Positions 27,817 through 37,462 are shown, counted from the stretch's first letter. The stretch: 64,000 nucleotides of DNA from Streptomyces sp. NRRL S-118 (GCF_000716335.1 NZ_KL591013.1:1-64000); one strand, 5' to 3'. Notes: generated from the letters alone by a model not told the origin. Program-made: numbers and translations.

Positions 27817-28674
27817 CTAGGACACGATGTCCTTGCGCGCGAAGCCGCGGAAGGCCAGCGCGAACAGCACCAGGGCGTACGTCACGGAGACCGCCGCGCC
27901 CCTGAGCATGCCGCCCCACTCCAGGTGCGGCTGGAGCGCGTCGGCCCACGCGAACTGCCAGTGCGCGGGAAGGAAGTCGCGCCATGACCCGAGTGCGGTC
28001 ACCGCGTCCAGGACATTGCCGATGATCGTCAGGCCGACCGCGCCGCCGACCGCGCCCAGCGGCGCATCGGTCCTGGTCGACAGCCAGAAGGCGAGCCCGG
28101 CCGTCACGAGTTGGGAGACGAAGACGTACACCACGGCCAGCGCGAGGCGCGGCACGGTGGCGGCCGTGTCCAGCGAACCGCCCGTGGGCAGCTCCAGCGG
28201 CCCCCAGCCGTAGGCCGCGGTGCCCACGGCGAGTGCCACCACGGGCAGCAGCAGGATCGCGGCCGCGCTGAAGCCCAGCGCCACGGCCAGTTTCGACCAC
28301 AGCAGCCTGGCCCGCGGCACGGGCGCGGCGAGCAGGTACCGCAGGGACGACCAGCTCGCCTCGGACGCCACCGTGTCGCCGCAGAACAGCGCCACCGGCA
28401 CCACCAGCAGGAAGCCCGCCGAGACGAACAGGCAGGTGGCGGCGAAGTTGGCGCCCGACGCGGTCGCCGTGTCCATGAGGGTGATCCGGTCGTTGCCGCG
28501 CCCGTCCGCGCCGCCGCCGATGGCGAAGGCGATGGTCAGCACGAAGGGCAGGGCGGCCAGGATCCCGCCCATGACCAGGGTGCGGCGCCGCTTGAGCTGG
28601 CGCACCGCCTCGACGCGCAGCGGCAGGGTGCGCCCGGGCCGGTAGCCGGGTGCGGAGTCGAGCAGCGTGCTCAC
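27817..28674 (-). CDS. ABC transporter permease (ABC-2 type)
   Basis: The 285-residue membrane protein has six hydrophobic segments: VMGGILAALPFVLTIAFAIGG, LFVSAGFLLVVPVALFCGD, LAVALGFSAAAILLLPVVALAVG, LALAVVYVFVSQLVTAGLAFW, LGAVGGAVGLTIIGNVL and a last helix before AFRGFARKDIVS. The cytoplasmic stretch ASWSSLRYLLAAPVPRARLLWSKL is typical of ABC-2 permeases. The GTG start overlaps the stop of the hydrolase-ATPase fusion (GTGA), so the two make one transporter. The exported substrate is unknown. Confidence 0.85.
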   Translation of the reverse strand: MSTLLDSAPGYRPGRTLPLRVEAVRQLKRRRTLVMGGILAALPFVLTIAFAIGGGADGRGNDRITLMDTATASGANFAATCLFVSAGFLLVVPVALFCGDTVASEASWSSLRYLLAAPVPRARLLWSKLAVALGFSAAAILLLPVVALAVGTAAYGWGPLELPTGGSLDTAATVPRLALAVVYVFVSQLVTAGLAFWLSTRTDAPLGAVGGAVGLTIIGNVLDAVTALGSWRDFLPAHWQFAWADALQPHLEWGGMLRGAAVSVTYALVLFALAFRGFARKDIVS

Positions 28675-31511
28675 GCGGATCCTCCTCCGATCAGGGTGAG
28701 GAACGCGTCCTCCAGGCGGCGGTGCGGTCCGATGCCGGTCAGCGGCACGTCGAGCCGGACCAGTTCGGCGATCAGGGCCGCGGTGCTCGTCGTCCCGTCC
28801 AGGCGGACCAGCACGCCGCCTTCGGTACGGGCCGCGGAGCCGACGCCCGGCAGCGTGCCGATCTTCTCGACCAGCGGCTCCGGGAGCTCACCGGCCGTGG
28901 TGACGAGCAGGGTGTCGCCCGCGCCGGTGATCTCCGCGACGGGGCCCGCCTGGACGAGCCGGCCGCGGTCCATGACCACCAGGTGGGTGCAGGACTGCTC
29001 GACCTCGGAGAGGAGGTGGGAGGAGACGATGACGGTCCGCCCTCCGGCCGCGTACCGGATCATCACGTCCCGCATCTCCCGGATCTGCGGCGGGTCGAGT
29101 CCGTTGGTCGGTTCGTCGAGGATGAGGAGGTCCGGCAGTCCGAGCATGGCCTGAGCGATGGCGAGCCGCTGGCGCATGCCCTGCGAGTAGGTGCGGACGG
29201 CACGGGCGAGGGCTTCGCCGAGACCCGCGATCTCCAGGGCCTCGTCCATGCGGGCGTCCTCGGCGGGGCGGCCGGTCGCCCGCCAGTACAGCTCCAGGTT
29301 GTCGCGGCCCGACAGATGCGGCAGGAAACCCGCTCCCTCGACGAACGCGCCGACGCGGGACAGCACGGGGGCGCCCGGCCGCACGGCGTGCCCGAACACC
29401 CGGATCTCACCGGCGTCGGGGGTGATCAGGCCCATGAGCATGCGCAGGGTGGTGGTCTTGCCGGCGCCGTTGGGCCCGAGGAGTCCGAGGACCTGGCCCT
29501 TCTCCACGCGGAAGGACAGCTCGCGGACGGCGTACCGGTCGGCGGACTTCGCGTACCGCTTGGTCAGGCCGCTGATGGTGAGCGGGACGTCGGCGAGCGC
29601 CGGGTCGGGTGCGGGCGCGGCGGTGCGGCGGCGGGCGGTGAGCAGCAGAGCGGCCGCGACCAGGGCACCGGAGGCCGGCAGGCCCCATACCCACCAGGGC
29701 AGTCCGGCCGCCTGGGTGCGGACGGCGGGCGCGGTCGGCACGGACAGGCCGCTCGTGGCGGTGACGGTGTAGGTGGCGGGGGCGGCCGGGGAGGCGTAGC
29801 CGAGGTCGGTGGCGGCGAGGACGAGCCGCAGCCGGTGCCCGGCCTCGATCTCGTGGTCGATGGCGGGCAGCGTCAGTTCGACCTCCTTGCCCTTGCCCTT
29901 GTCCGCCATGTCCGGGGTGGCGCTCGCGACGCGGACCGGGGCGACGAGCTGCGCGGGCAGGACCTGGCTGCGGCCGTCGGGGCCGACGTCGTAGACCTTG
30001 GCGAAGAGAACGGCCTCTCCGGTGTCGGAGGCGACCCGCACCCGGACGGTGGGCGAGCCGGTGATGCGGAGCGTCCCGCCGAGGGGCGGCGAGTCGAAAC
30101 GGGCGTACTGCCCGGGGAAGTCCAGGGACAGGCCGACGCCGAAGGAGGAGAGCCGGGACAGTCCGCCGCCGACGCCGGGGACGGCGGAGATGGCGGGCGG
30201 GCTTGCGCCCGCGGGGTTGCGGAAGCTCTGCTCCCCGCCGGTCAGGGCGACGGTGCGCGTGCCGCTGCGCAGCCCGGGGTAGCGGTCGGCGACGGCGCCG
30301 CGCAGCTGGGCCTGCCCGTCGGTGGAGTCGACACCGCCGGTGCGGCTGACCCGGAAGGCGGGGCCGGTGCCGGCTCCGGTGTCGTCCTTGAGGTACCGGT
30401 CGAACCAGGTCGTGATGCGCGCCTCGACGCGTTCGGTCTCGCGGTCGCCGCCGTCGTGCCCGCCGGCGATCCAGTCGACGGCGACGGGTGCGCCGTTGGC
30501 GCGGACGGCCTCGGCCATCGCGTCGGCGTGCGACAGCGGGAAGAGCGAGTCGGACTGCCCCTGCACGATGAGCGCGGGCACCTTGATGCGGTCCGCGACG
30601 GCCGACGGGCTGCGCCGCTCCAGCAGCTCCCGCGCCGCCGCGTCCGGTTTCCCGGCGACGGCCACGCGCTCGTACATGCGGCACAGTTCGTCCTGGAACC
30701 GTCCGCACGCGGCCGGCGCGGCCGCGGCCCGGACCGCGCGCCGCGTCCCGCCCGGTGCGTCACCCGCCGCGCCGTTCGTCGCCTCGGCGCCGTCGGGGGC
30801 CGCGGCGCCGCGTCCCGCAGGATCGGGGGCCGCGGGGTCCCGGGTCGCGGGGGCGGGGGCCGTGCCCTGGCCGGGGGCGGCGCCGGTGGAGAAGAAGATG
30901 CCTGCCCAGAGCTTCTTGAAGACGCCGTCGGGGAACAGCGCGTCCGCGAGGTTCCAGTAGGTGATCTGCGGGGCGATCGCGTCCACCCGCCGGTCGTGGC
31001 CGGCCGCGAGCAGCGAGATCGCGCCACCGTACGAGGTTCCGGTCACGCCCACGCGCGGGTCGCCGGCGGCGTCCAGCCGGACCTCGGGGCGCCGGGCGAG
31101 CCAGTCGACGAGGCGGGAGACGTCCTTGACCTCGAAGGCGGGATCGTTCAGGCCGATCCGGCCGGTGGAGGCGCCGAAGCCGCGCGCGGACCAGGTCAGC
31201 ACCGCGTACCCGTCCCGGGCCAGCTTCTCGGCCTGCCCGCGCACGTCGTCCTTGCTGCCGCCGAAGCCGTGACCGAGCAGGACGGCGGGGCGCCGGCCGT
31301 CGCCGCCCGTACCGGAGGCGGTGAAGAACGACGTGTCGATCCTCGCCCCGGGCATGTCCAGCACCGTGTCCTCGCGCTGCACGGCGGGCTCGTCGTCCGC
31401 GGCGACCGCGGTCCACGTGCCGGCGCCGGCCAGCAGCACGACGGCGGTGGCCGCGGCGGCGGCCCGCCGGCCGCGGGCCGGGCGGGGAAGCCGGGGGAGT
31501 CGGATCTGCAT
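28671..31511 (-). CDS. membrane-anchored alpha/beta hydrolase fused to an ABC transporter ATPase
   Basis: The 946-residue protein joins three parts. Residues 15-37 are an N-terminal signal/anchor. About 45-570 is an S15/CocE-like alpha/beta hydrolase (LLGHGFGGSKDD, nucleophile GTSYGG near 155, His in AGGHDGGD) with the beta-jelly-roll seen in X-Pro dipeptidyl peptidase-like enzymes. After a single TM helix near 605-628 comes an ABC ATPase with Walker A LGPNGAGKTTT (about 680), signature YSQGMRQRLAIAQ (about 780) and Walker B LLILDEPTNGLD. The hydrolase should face outside and the ATPase inside. The permease gene overlaps its end. ATG at 31511 was picked from the anchor; upstream sequence is non-coding. 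Confidence 0.88.
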   Translation of the reverse strand: MQIRLPRLPRPARGRRAAAAATAVVLLAGAGTWTAVAADDEPAVQREDTVLDMPGARIDTSFFTASGTGGDGRRPAVLLGHGFGGSKDDVRGQAEKLARDGYAVLTWSARGFGASTGRIGLNDPAFEVKDVSRLVDWLARRPEVRLDAAGDPRVGVTGTSYGGAISLLAAGHDRRVDAIAPQITYWNLADALFPDGVFKKLWAGIFFSTGAAPGQGTAPAPATRDPAAPDPAGRGAAAPDGAEATNGAAGDAPGGTRRAVRAAAAPAACGRFQDELCRMYERVAVAGKPDAAARELLERRSPSAVADRIKVPALIVQGQSDSLFPLSHADAMAEAVRANGAPVAVDWIAGGHDGGDRETERVEARITTWFDRYLKDDTGAGTGPAFRVSRTGGVDSTDGQAQLRGAVADRYPGLRSGTRTVALTGGEQSFRNPAGASPPAISAVPGVGGGLSRLSSFGVGLSLDFPGQYARFDSPPLGGTLRITGSPTVRVRVASDTGEAVLFAKVYDVGPDGRSQVLPAQLVAPVRVASATPDMADKGKGKEVELTLPAIDHEIEAGHRLRLVLAATDLGYASPAAPATYTVTATSGLSVPTAPAVRTQAAGLPWWVWGLPASGALVAAALLLTARRRTAAPAPDPALADVPLTISGLTKRYAKSADRYAVRELSFRVEKGQVLGLLGPNGAGKTTTLRMLMGLITPDAGEIRVFGHAVRPGAPVLSRVGAFVEGAGFLPHLSGRDNLELYWRATGRPAEDARMDEALEIAGLGEALARAVRTYSQGMRQRLAIAQAMLGLPDLLILDEPTNGLDPPQIREMRDVMIRYAAGGRTVIVSSHLLSEVEQSCTHLVVMDRGRLVQAGPVAEITGAGDTLLVTTAGELPEPLVEKIGTLPGVGSAARTEGGVLVRLDGTTSTAALIAELVRLDVPLTGIGPHRRLEDAFLTLIGGGSA

Positions 31512-31646
31512 GTCTCCGACCCTAGACGGGCCGGCGGGCGGCCGGTCGCTGCCCACGGGCGGAACTCGCTCACCTCCTCCGGGCGTACGGACTACCGTCG
31601 CCGTACACCAGCCGCGGTATGCGCGCACGGACGAAAGGAACCGGCG

Positions 31647-32078
31647 ATGGAGATACGCCGCGCCACCACGGTCGCCGAGCTCATGGCCGCCGAGCACCTC
31701 TACGACGGCCCGGCGCGTCCGGAATGGGCCGCGCGGTTCCTCGCCGCGCCCGGCCATCTGATGCTCATCGCGTACGTGGACGGCACACCGGCCGGGATGG
31801 TGTCGGGTGTCGAGATGCTCCACCCCGACAAGGGCACGGAGATGTGCCTGTACGAGCTGTCCGTCGACGAGCCGTACCGGCGGCGCGGCATCGGCCGGGC
31901 GCTGACCGGGGCGCTCGCCGCCGAGGCTCGCGGGCGCGGCTGCTACGGCATGTGGGTCGGCGTGGACACGGACAACGCCCCCGCGCTGGCGACGTACCGC
32001 TCGGCCGGCGCCGCCGACGATGGAGAATTCGCCATGCTGACGTGGGAATTCGGCGACGAAGTGGGGAGGAGCTACTAG
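31647..32078 (+). CDS. GNAT-family N-acetyltransferase
   Basis: The 143-residue protein has the acetyl-CoA loop LYELSVDEPYRRRGIGRALTGALAAEARGRGC (motif A, RRRGIG) and NAPALATYRSAGA (motif B). The acceptor is unknown. A GAAAGGAA site precedes the ATG at 31647. It is divergent from the hydrolase-ABC fusion, with 135 bp between, so they may share regulation. No fused domain is present. Confidence 0.85.
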   Translation: MEIRRATTVAELMAAEHLYDGPARPEWAARFLAAPGHLMLIAYVDGTPAGMVSGVEMLHPDKGTEMCLYELSVDEPYRRRGIGRALTGALAAEARGRGCYGMWVGVDTDNAPALATYRSAGAADDGEFAMLTWEFGDEVGRSY

Positions 32079-32150
32079 CTCTCTTGTGCCGTACATGACC
32101 AGCCGAGACGCTGTGGGGCCCTCCGGACATGAAAGGTCAGGTGCCCCGAG

Positions 32151-33341
32151 ATGAGAGCCCCCTCTCGCAGGCCCCGTCGCCGCATCGGTGCGTTGATACC
32201 CGTCCTCGCCCTCGCGGCCGGCCTGCAGTTCGCCGCGACCCCCACGGCGCATGGCGCGCCCGCCGGCGACCTCCGTCCCGCCCCCGCGGACACCGCCGTC
32301 CCCGACAGCTGGATCGTCGTCCTCAAGGACGGCTCGACGCGCGCCGCCGATCTCGGCGTCACCCCGCAGCGCGAGTACCGCAGCGCCCTCACGGGCTTCA
32401 CCGGCACCTTCTCCCGGGCGAGGGCCGCCGCCCTCGCGGCCGACCCGAGGGTGGCGTACGTCGAACAGAACAGGACCGTCCGCCTCAACGCCACGCAGCC
32501 GGACGCCACCTGGGGCCTCGACCGCATCGACCAGCGCAGCCTGCCGCTGTCGACGACGTACACGTACGGCACCACCGCGTCGAACGTGAACGCGTACATC
32601 ATCGACACCGGCATCCGCACCTCGCACAGCGAGTTCGGCGGCCGCGCGGTGGTCGGCACCGACACCGTCGGCGGCGGGCAGAACGGGCAGGACTGCCAGG
32701 GTCACGGCACACACGTCGCCGGTACGGTCGGCGGCAGGACGTACGGCGTGGCGAAGGCCGCCAGGCTGGTCGCGGTCCGCGTGCTGGACTGCAACGGCTC
32801 GGGCACGACGGCCGGGGTCATCGCGGGCGTGGACTGGGTCACGGCGAACGCCGTCAAGCCGGCCGTCGCCAACATGAGCCTCGGGGGCGGCGCCAGCGCG
32901 ACCCTGGACAGCGCGGTCGCGCGGTCGATCGCCTCGGGCGTCTCGTACACGGTCGCGGCGGGGAACGGCAACATCCTCGGCCTGCCGGAGAAGGCGTGCA
33001 ACACCTCCCCCGCGCGCGTCCCCGAGGCCATCACGGTCGGTGCCACCGACAACGCCGACAAGCGCGCCTCGTTCTCCAACTACGGCACCTGCGTGGACCT
33101 CTTCGCACCCGGCGTGAAGATCACCTCCGCCTGGCGGACCGGCGACACGGCGACGAACACGATCTCCGGCACGTCGATGGCGGCACCGCACACGGCGGGC
33201 GTGGCGGCCCTGTACCTGGCGCGGCACCCGGCGGCGTCCCCGGCGCAGGTCCGTGACGCGCTGGTCGGCAACGCGACCCCGGGCAAGGTCCAGAACGCCC
33301 TCACCGGCTCCCCGAACCGGCTGCTGTACTCCCTGTTCTAG
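32151..33341 (+). CDS. secreted subtilisin-like serine protease (S8)
   Basis: The 396-residue preproprotein has a signal peptide (RRPRRRIGALIPVLALAAGLQFAATPTAHG), an I9-type propeptide (WIVVLKDG ... GFTGTFSRARAAALAADPRVAYVEQN) and a mature S8 domain. The triad is Asp in AYIIDTGIRTSHSEF, His in GHGTHVAGTVGG and Ser in GTSMAAPHTAGVAAL. It resembles extracellular Streptomyces proteinase K-like enzymes. Its last 41 bp overlap the 3' end of the convergent DUF4291 gene. Upstream an AGGTGCC stretch gives only a modest ribosome site for the ATG at 32151. Confidence 0.93.
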   Translation: MRAPSRRPRRRIGALIPVLALAAGLQFAATPTAHGAPAGDLRPAPADTAVPDSWIVVLKDGSTRAADLGVTPQREYRSALTGFTGTFSRARAAALAADPRVAYVEQNRTVRLNATQPDATWGLDRIDQRSLPLSTTYTYGTTASNVNAYIIDTGIRTSHSEFGGRAVVGTDTVGGGQNGQDCQGHGTHVAGTVGGRTYGVAKAARLVAVRVLDCNGSGTTAGVIAGVDWVTANAVKPAVANMSLGGGASATLDSAVARSIASGVSYTVAAGNGNILGLPEKACNTSPARVPEAITVGATDNADKRASFSNYGTCVDLFAPGVKITSAWRTGDTATNTISGTSMAAPHTAGVAALYLARHPAASPAQVRDALVGNATPGKVQNALTGSPNRLLYSLF

Positions 33342-33984
33342 GGCCTCCCGCCGATCGGGCCGGATCGGCGCCCCCTGGGACCCCTGACGGCACGAGGTGC
33401 CCGAGGAGCTCCGCACCCGCCGGGTACGGGCGCTCCTCGGGCATCAGCCGTCGCGCCCCTTCGAGGTCGCCCCCGCGTACCAGGGCGTGCATCTCGCGGG
33501 CGAGCGGTGTGACGTCCCGGATGGAGACCGTCCACTCGTCGGCGTAGCGGGCCGATGCCTCGCCCGCGAGCCCCAGCTGGAGCGAGCGGTGGGGCAGCGG
33601 CGCCAGGTGGAAGTCGCGCTCGGGGTCCCACTGGACGCGGGCGGGCGACTGCCGCAACTGCCGCTTCCAGGCGGCCTGGTCGGGGTGGAAGCCCTGGACG
33701 TGGTGCGACAGGCAGGCGTGTCGCAGCGCCCACTCGAAGCCCTCGCGGGTGATCTCGACGGCCAGGACCGTCTCCTGGTCCGCCTTCGTCGCCCAGCCGC
33801 AGCGGTACATCATCCACAGGAAGCTCGGCTTGATCCACGTCATCCGCTCCCGCTTCCAGGCGGCCGGGAACCGGCCGGTGCGGGCGGCGGGCCCGCCGAT
33901 CGCGGGCGCGTAGGCCTGGTAGACGGTGACCGTGTCCTCGGTGTGGAGGGCGCGGATGCGGTGCTTCGGTTCGTTCTCGTTCAT
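33301..33984 (-). CDS. DUF4291 family protein
   Basis: The 227-residue cytosolic protein has the DUF4291 hallmarks RALHTEDTVTVYQAYAPAIGG, WKRERMTWIKPSFLWMMYRCGWATK and VQWDPERDF. Its function is not established. The final 35 residues (GGADPARSAGG...) are low complexity and antisense to the end of the convergent subtilase, so the protein may have been extended by loss of an earlier stop. A strong hairpin (GCCCGAGGAGC ... GCTCCTCGGGC, 33399-33442) lies inside this coding end and is placed to terminate the subtilase transcript. Confidence 0.82.
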   Translation of the reverse strand: MNENEPKHRIRALHTEDTVTVYQAYAPAIGGPAARTGRFPAAWKRERMTWIKPSFLWMMYRCGWATKADQETVLAVEITREGFEWALRHACLSHHVQGFHPDQAAWKRQLRQSPARVQWDPERDFHLAPLPHRSLQLGLAGEASARYADEWTVSIRDVTPLAREMHALVRGGDLEGARRLMPEERPYPAGAELLGHLVPSGVPGGADPARSAGGPRTGSTAAGSGSR

Positions 33985-34044
33985 CCCGGCAAGGATCGAC
34001 GGCCGGCCCCGTCCGGGGCCAGCCGTTTTCCCGGTCCGGACGGG

Positions 34045-35547
34045 TCAGTGGTTGCGGGGGAAGCCCAGGTCCACGCCCGCCGGGGCCTCGGACGGGTCCG
34101 GCCAGCGGGTGGTGACGACCTTGCCGCGGGTGTAGAAGTGCACGCCGTCGTTGCCGTAGATGTGGTGGTCCCCGAACAGGGAGTCCTTCCAGCCGCCGAA
34201 CGAGTGGTAACCGACCGGCACCGGGATCGGCACGTTCACGCCGACCATGCCCGCCTGGACCTCCATCTGGAAGCGGCGGGCGGCGCCGCCGTCGCGGGTG
34301 AAGATCGCGGTGCCGTTGCCGAACGGCGAGTCGTTGATGAGACGGACGCCGTCCTCGTAGGTGTCGGCGCGCAGCACGCACAGCACCGGACCGAAGATCT
34401 CGTCCCGGTACGCGTCGGAGTCGGTCGACACCTTGTCGAGGAGCGACAGGCCGATCCAGTGGCCGTTCTCGTACCCGTCGACGGTGTACCCCGTGCCGTC
34501 GAGGACGACCTCGGCTCCCTGGGCGGCGGCGCCGGTGACGTACGAGGCGACCTTGTCGCGGTGGGCCGCGGTGATCAGCGGACCCATCTCGGAGGCCGGG
34601 TCGGTGCCCGGGCCGATCTTGATCTTCTCGGCACGCTCGCGGATCTTCTCGACGAGCTCGTCGCCGATCGCGCCGACCGCCACGACCGCCGAGACGGCCA
34701 TGCAGCGCTCGCCCGCGGAGCCGTACGCCGCCGAGACCGCGGCGTCCGCGGCCGCGTCGAGATCGGCGTCCGGGAGGACCAGCATGTGGTTCTTGGCGCC
34801 GCCCAGCGCCTGGACGCGCTTGCCGTTGGCGGACGCGGTGGTGTGGATGTGGCGGGCGATCGGGGTCGAGCCCACGAAGGACACGGCCGCGACGTCCGGG
34901 TGCTCCAGCAGCGCGTCGACCGCGACCTTGTCGCCGTGGACGACGTTGAGGACACCGTCGGGCAGGCCCGCCTCGGCGGCCAGCTCGGCGAGGAGGTTCG
35001 CCGCGGACGGGTCCTTCTCGCTCGGCTTCAGCACGAAGGTGTTGCCGCAGGCGATGGCCAGCGGGAACATCCACATCGGCACCATCGCCGGGAAGTTGAA
35101 CGGGGTGATGCCGGCGACCACACCGAGCGGCTGGCGGATGGCGGCGACGTCGACCCGGCTGGAGACCTGTGTGGACAGCTCGCCCTTGAGCTGGACGGTG
35201 ATGCCGCAGGCCAGCTCCACGATCTCCAGGCCGCGCGCGACCTCGCCGAGGGCGTCGGAGTGGACCTTGCCGTGCTCGGCGGTGATCAGACCGGCGATCT
35301 CGTCGCGGCGGGCGTCGAGCAGCGCGCGGTACCGGAAGAGGATGCCGGTGCGCTGGGCCAGGGAGGACGTGCCCCAGGTCGCGTACGCGGCCTTGGCGGC
35401 GGCGACGGCGGCGTCGACCTCCTCGGCCGAGGCGAGGGCGACCCGCGTGGTGACCGCGCCGGTCGCCGGGTCGGTGACCGGACCCCAGTTGCCCGACGTG
35501 CCCTCGACGGTCTTGCCACCGATCCAGTGGTGAACGGTCTTCGTCAT
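34045..35547 (-). CDS. mmsA: CoA-acylating methylmalonate-semialdehyde dehydrogenase
   Basis: The 500-residue aldehyde dehydrogenase-fold enzyme oxidises malonate or methylmalonate semialdehyde to acetyl- or propionyl-CoA, the last step of inositol (IolA) or valine breakdown. Motifs: TPFNFPAMVPMWMFPLAIACGNTFVLKPSEKDP, GSTPIARHIH, LGGAKNHMLVLPDADLD and the catalytic Cys in GSAGERCMAVS. Being just downstream of iolD on the same strand (25-bp gap), it most likely acts as IolA in the inositol operon. ATG at 35547 is preceded by a GAGGAGCAC-type site. Confidence 0.93.
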   Translation of the reverse strand: MTKTVHHWIGGKTVEGTSGNWGPVTDPATGAVTTRVALASAEEVDAAVAAAKAAYATWGTSSLAQRTGILFRYRALLDARRDEIAGLITAEHGKVHSDALGEVARGLEIVELACGITVQLKGELSTQVSSRVDVAAIRQPLGVVAGITPFNFPAMVPMWMFPLAIACGNTFVLKPSEKDPSAANLLAELAAEAGLPDGVLNVVHGDKVAVDALLEHPDVAAVSFVGSTPIARHIHTTASANGKRVQALGGAKNHMLVLPDADLDAAADAAVSAAYGSAGERCMAVSAVVAVGAIGDELVEKIRERAEKIKIGPGTDPASEMGPLITAAHRDKVASYVTGAAAQGAEVVLDGTGYTVDGYENGHWIGLSLLDKVSTDSDAYRDEIFGPVLCVLRADTYEDGVRLINDSPFGNGTAIFTRDGGAARRFQMEVQAGMVGVNVPIPVPVGYHSFGGWKDSLFGDHHIYGNDGVHFYTRGKVVTTRWPDPSEAPAGVDLGFPRNH

Positions 35548-35572
35548 GACGTACGTGCTCCTCTTCAGACCT

Positions 35573-37462
35573 CTACAGGTGGCGGCGCCGGGCTGCGACA
35601 TGCCGGTCGTACTCCTCGCGGGCCTTCACCGCGGCCGGGCGGGTCGCGGTCTCGGCCACGGGCACATCCCACCATGCCTCGGCGGGGGGCGCGCCCGACA
35701 CTGTGTCTGCCGTTTCGGTCTCCACGTAGACACATGTGGGAACGGTCGACGCGCGTGCCTCCGCGAGGGCTTCCCGCAGGTCACGCACGGTGCGCGGGCG
35801 CAGGACGCGCATGCCGAGGGAGGCGGCGTTGGCCGCGAGGTCCACCGGGAGCGGGTCCCCGGTGTACGTGGCGTCGGGCGCGCGGTAGCGGTAGGCGGTG
35901 CCGTGGCGCTCGCTGCCGACCGCCTCGGACAGGCCGCCGATGGATGCGTATCCGTGGTTCTGGAGGATGACGACCTTGATGGGCAGGCGCTCCTGCACCG
36001 CGGTGACGATCTCGGTGGGATTCATCAGGTACGTACCGTCGCCGACGAACGCCCAGACGGGCCGGCCCGGTGCGGCGAGGGCGACTCCCACGGCGGCCGG
36101 GATCTCGTAGCCCATGCAGGAGTACCCGTACTCGACGTGGTACTGGTCGTGGGACCGGGCCCGCCACAGCTTGTGCAGGTCCCCCGGGAGCGAGCCGGCG
36201 GCGTTGATCACGATGTCGTCCCCGGTGACCAGGGTGTCGAGTGCGCCCAGGACCTGGGGCTGGGTGGGCCGCGCGTCGTCGCCGCGCGGGGTGTACGCGG
36301 CGGTGACGCGCGCCTCCCAGGCGGCCTTGCGCCGCCCGTACTCGGCGGCGTACGCCGGGTCGACGCGGTGCTCCCCCAGGCCCGCCGCGAGCGCCAGGAG
36401 CGCGGTGCGGGCGTCGGCGACCAGCGGCAGGCCGGCCATCTTGTGGGCGTCGAAACCCGTGATGTTGAGGTTGACGAAGCGGACGCCGGGGTGGGCGAAG
36501 AGCGTCGAGGACGCGGTGGTGAAGTCGGTCCAGCGGGTGCCGACGCCCAGGACCAGGTCGGCGGTGCGGGCGAGGTGGTCCGCGGTGGCGGTGCCGGTGT
36601 GGCCGATGCCGCCGACGTCGGCCGGGTGGTCGTGGCTCAGTGAGCCCTTGCCCGCCTGGGTGGAGGCGACCGGGATGCCGGTGGTTTCGGCGAGGGTGCG
36701 CAGGGCGTCCTCGGCCGCGCTGTGGTGGACGCCGCCGCCTGCGACGATCAGGGGGCGGGACGAGGCCCGGACCGCCCGCACCGCGGCGTCGAGCTCCGCC
36801 GCGTCGGGTGCCGGCCGGCGCACCCGCCACACCCGCTCCGCGAAGAACTCCTCCGGCCAGTCGAAGCCTTCCGCCTGCACGTCCTGCGGCAGCGCGAGGG
36901 TGACGGCACCGGTGGCGGCGGGGTCGGTGAGGACGCGCATCGCCTGCAGGGCCGCCGGGACCAGCGCCTCCGGGCGGGTGATCCGGTCGAAGTACGCCGA
37001 CACGGGCCGCAGGGTGTCGTTGACGGACACGTCACCCGCGCCGGGCACCTCCAGCTGCTGGAGGACCGGGTCGGCGGGGCGGGTGGCGAAGGTGTCGCCG
37101 GGCAGCAGCAGGACCGGCAGGCGGTTGATCGTGGCGAGGGCGGCGCCGGTGACGAGGTTGGTGGCGCCGGGTCCGATGGAGGTGGTGACGGCGTGGGCGG
37201 AGAGGCGGTTCGACTGGCGGGCGTACCCCACGGCGGCGTGCACCATCGCCTGCTCGTTGCGGCCCTGGAGGAACGGCATCTCCTCGCCGTACTCCAGCAG
37301 GGCCTGGCCGAGGCCGGCGACGTTGCCGTGCCCGAAGATGGCCCAGGTGGCGCCGATGAGGCGGTGGCGCCGGCCGTCGCGCTCGGTGTACTGGCGTGCC
37401 AGGAAGGCGACGAGCGCCTGCGCGGTGGTGAGCCGGCGCGTGCCGGGCCGGGGGCTGCTCAT
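35573..37462 (-). CDS. iolD: 3D-(3,5/4)-trihydroxycyclohexane-1,2-dione acylhydrolase
   Basis: The 629-residue ThDP enzyme opens the inositol ring diketone to 5-deoxy-glucuronate. It starts RRLTTAQALVAFLARQYTERDG with the IFGHGNVAGLGQAL and GRNEQAMVHAAVGYARQ motifs typical of IolD. The ThDP site VGDGTYLMNPTEIVTAVQERLPIKVVILQNHG is complete. A GGAGG site precedes the ATG, and the start overlaps the iolB stop (ATGA). It works between IolE (dehydratase) and IolB (isomerase), both encoded here. Confidence 0.95.
   Translation of the reverse strand: MSSPRPGTRRLTTAQALVAFLARQYTERDGRRHRLIGATWAIFGHGNVAGLGQALLEYGEEMPFLQGRNEQAMVHAAVGYARQSNRLSAHAVTTSIGPGATNLVTGAALATINRLPVLLLPGDTFATRPADPVLQQLEVPGAGDVSVNDTLRPVSAYFDRITRPEALVPAALQAMRVLTDPAATGAVTLALPQDVQAEGFDWPEEFFAERVWRVRRPAPDAAELDAAVRAVRASSRPLIVAGGGVHHSAAEDALRTLAETTGIPVASTQAGKGSLSHDHPADVGGIGHTGTATADHLARTADLVLGVGTRWTDFTTASSTLFAHPGVRFVNLNITGFDAHKMAGLPLVADARTALLALAAGLGEHRVDPAYAAEYGRRKAAWEARVTAAYTPRGDDARPTQPQVLGALDTLVTGDDIVINAAGSLPGDLHKLWRARSHDQYHVEYGYSCMGYEIPAAVGVALAAPGRPVWAFVGDGTYLMNPTEIVTAVQERLPIKVVILQNHGYASIGGLSEAVGSERHGTAYRYRAPDATYTGDPLPVDLAANAASLGMRVLRPRTVRDLREALAEARASTVPTCVYVETETADTVSGAPPAEAWWDVPVAETATRPAAVKAREEYDRHVAARRRHL

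Noticed and set aside
28671-33416. A single 1581-residue protein
   Set aside because: The part upstream of 31511 runs antisense through the acetyltransferase and subtilase genes and has no homology; the signal/anchor at 31511 marks the start.
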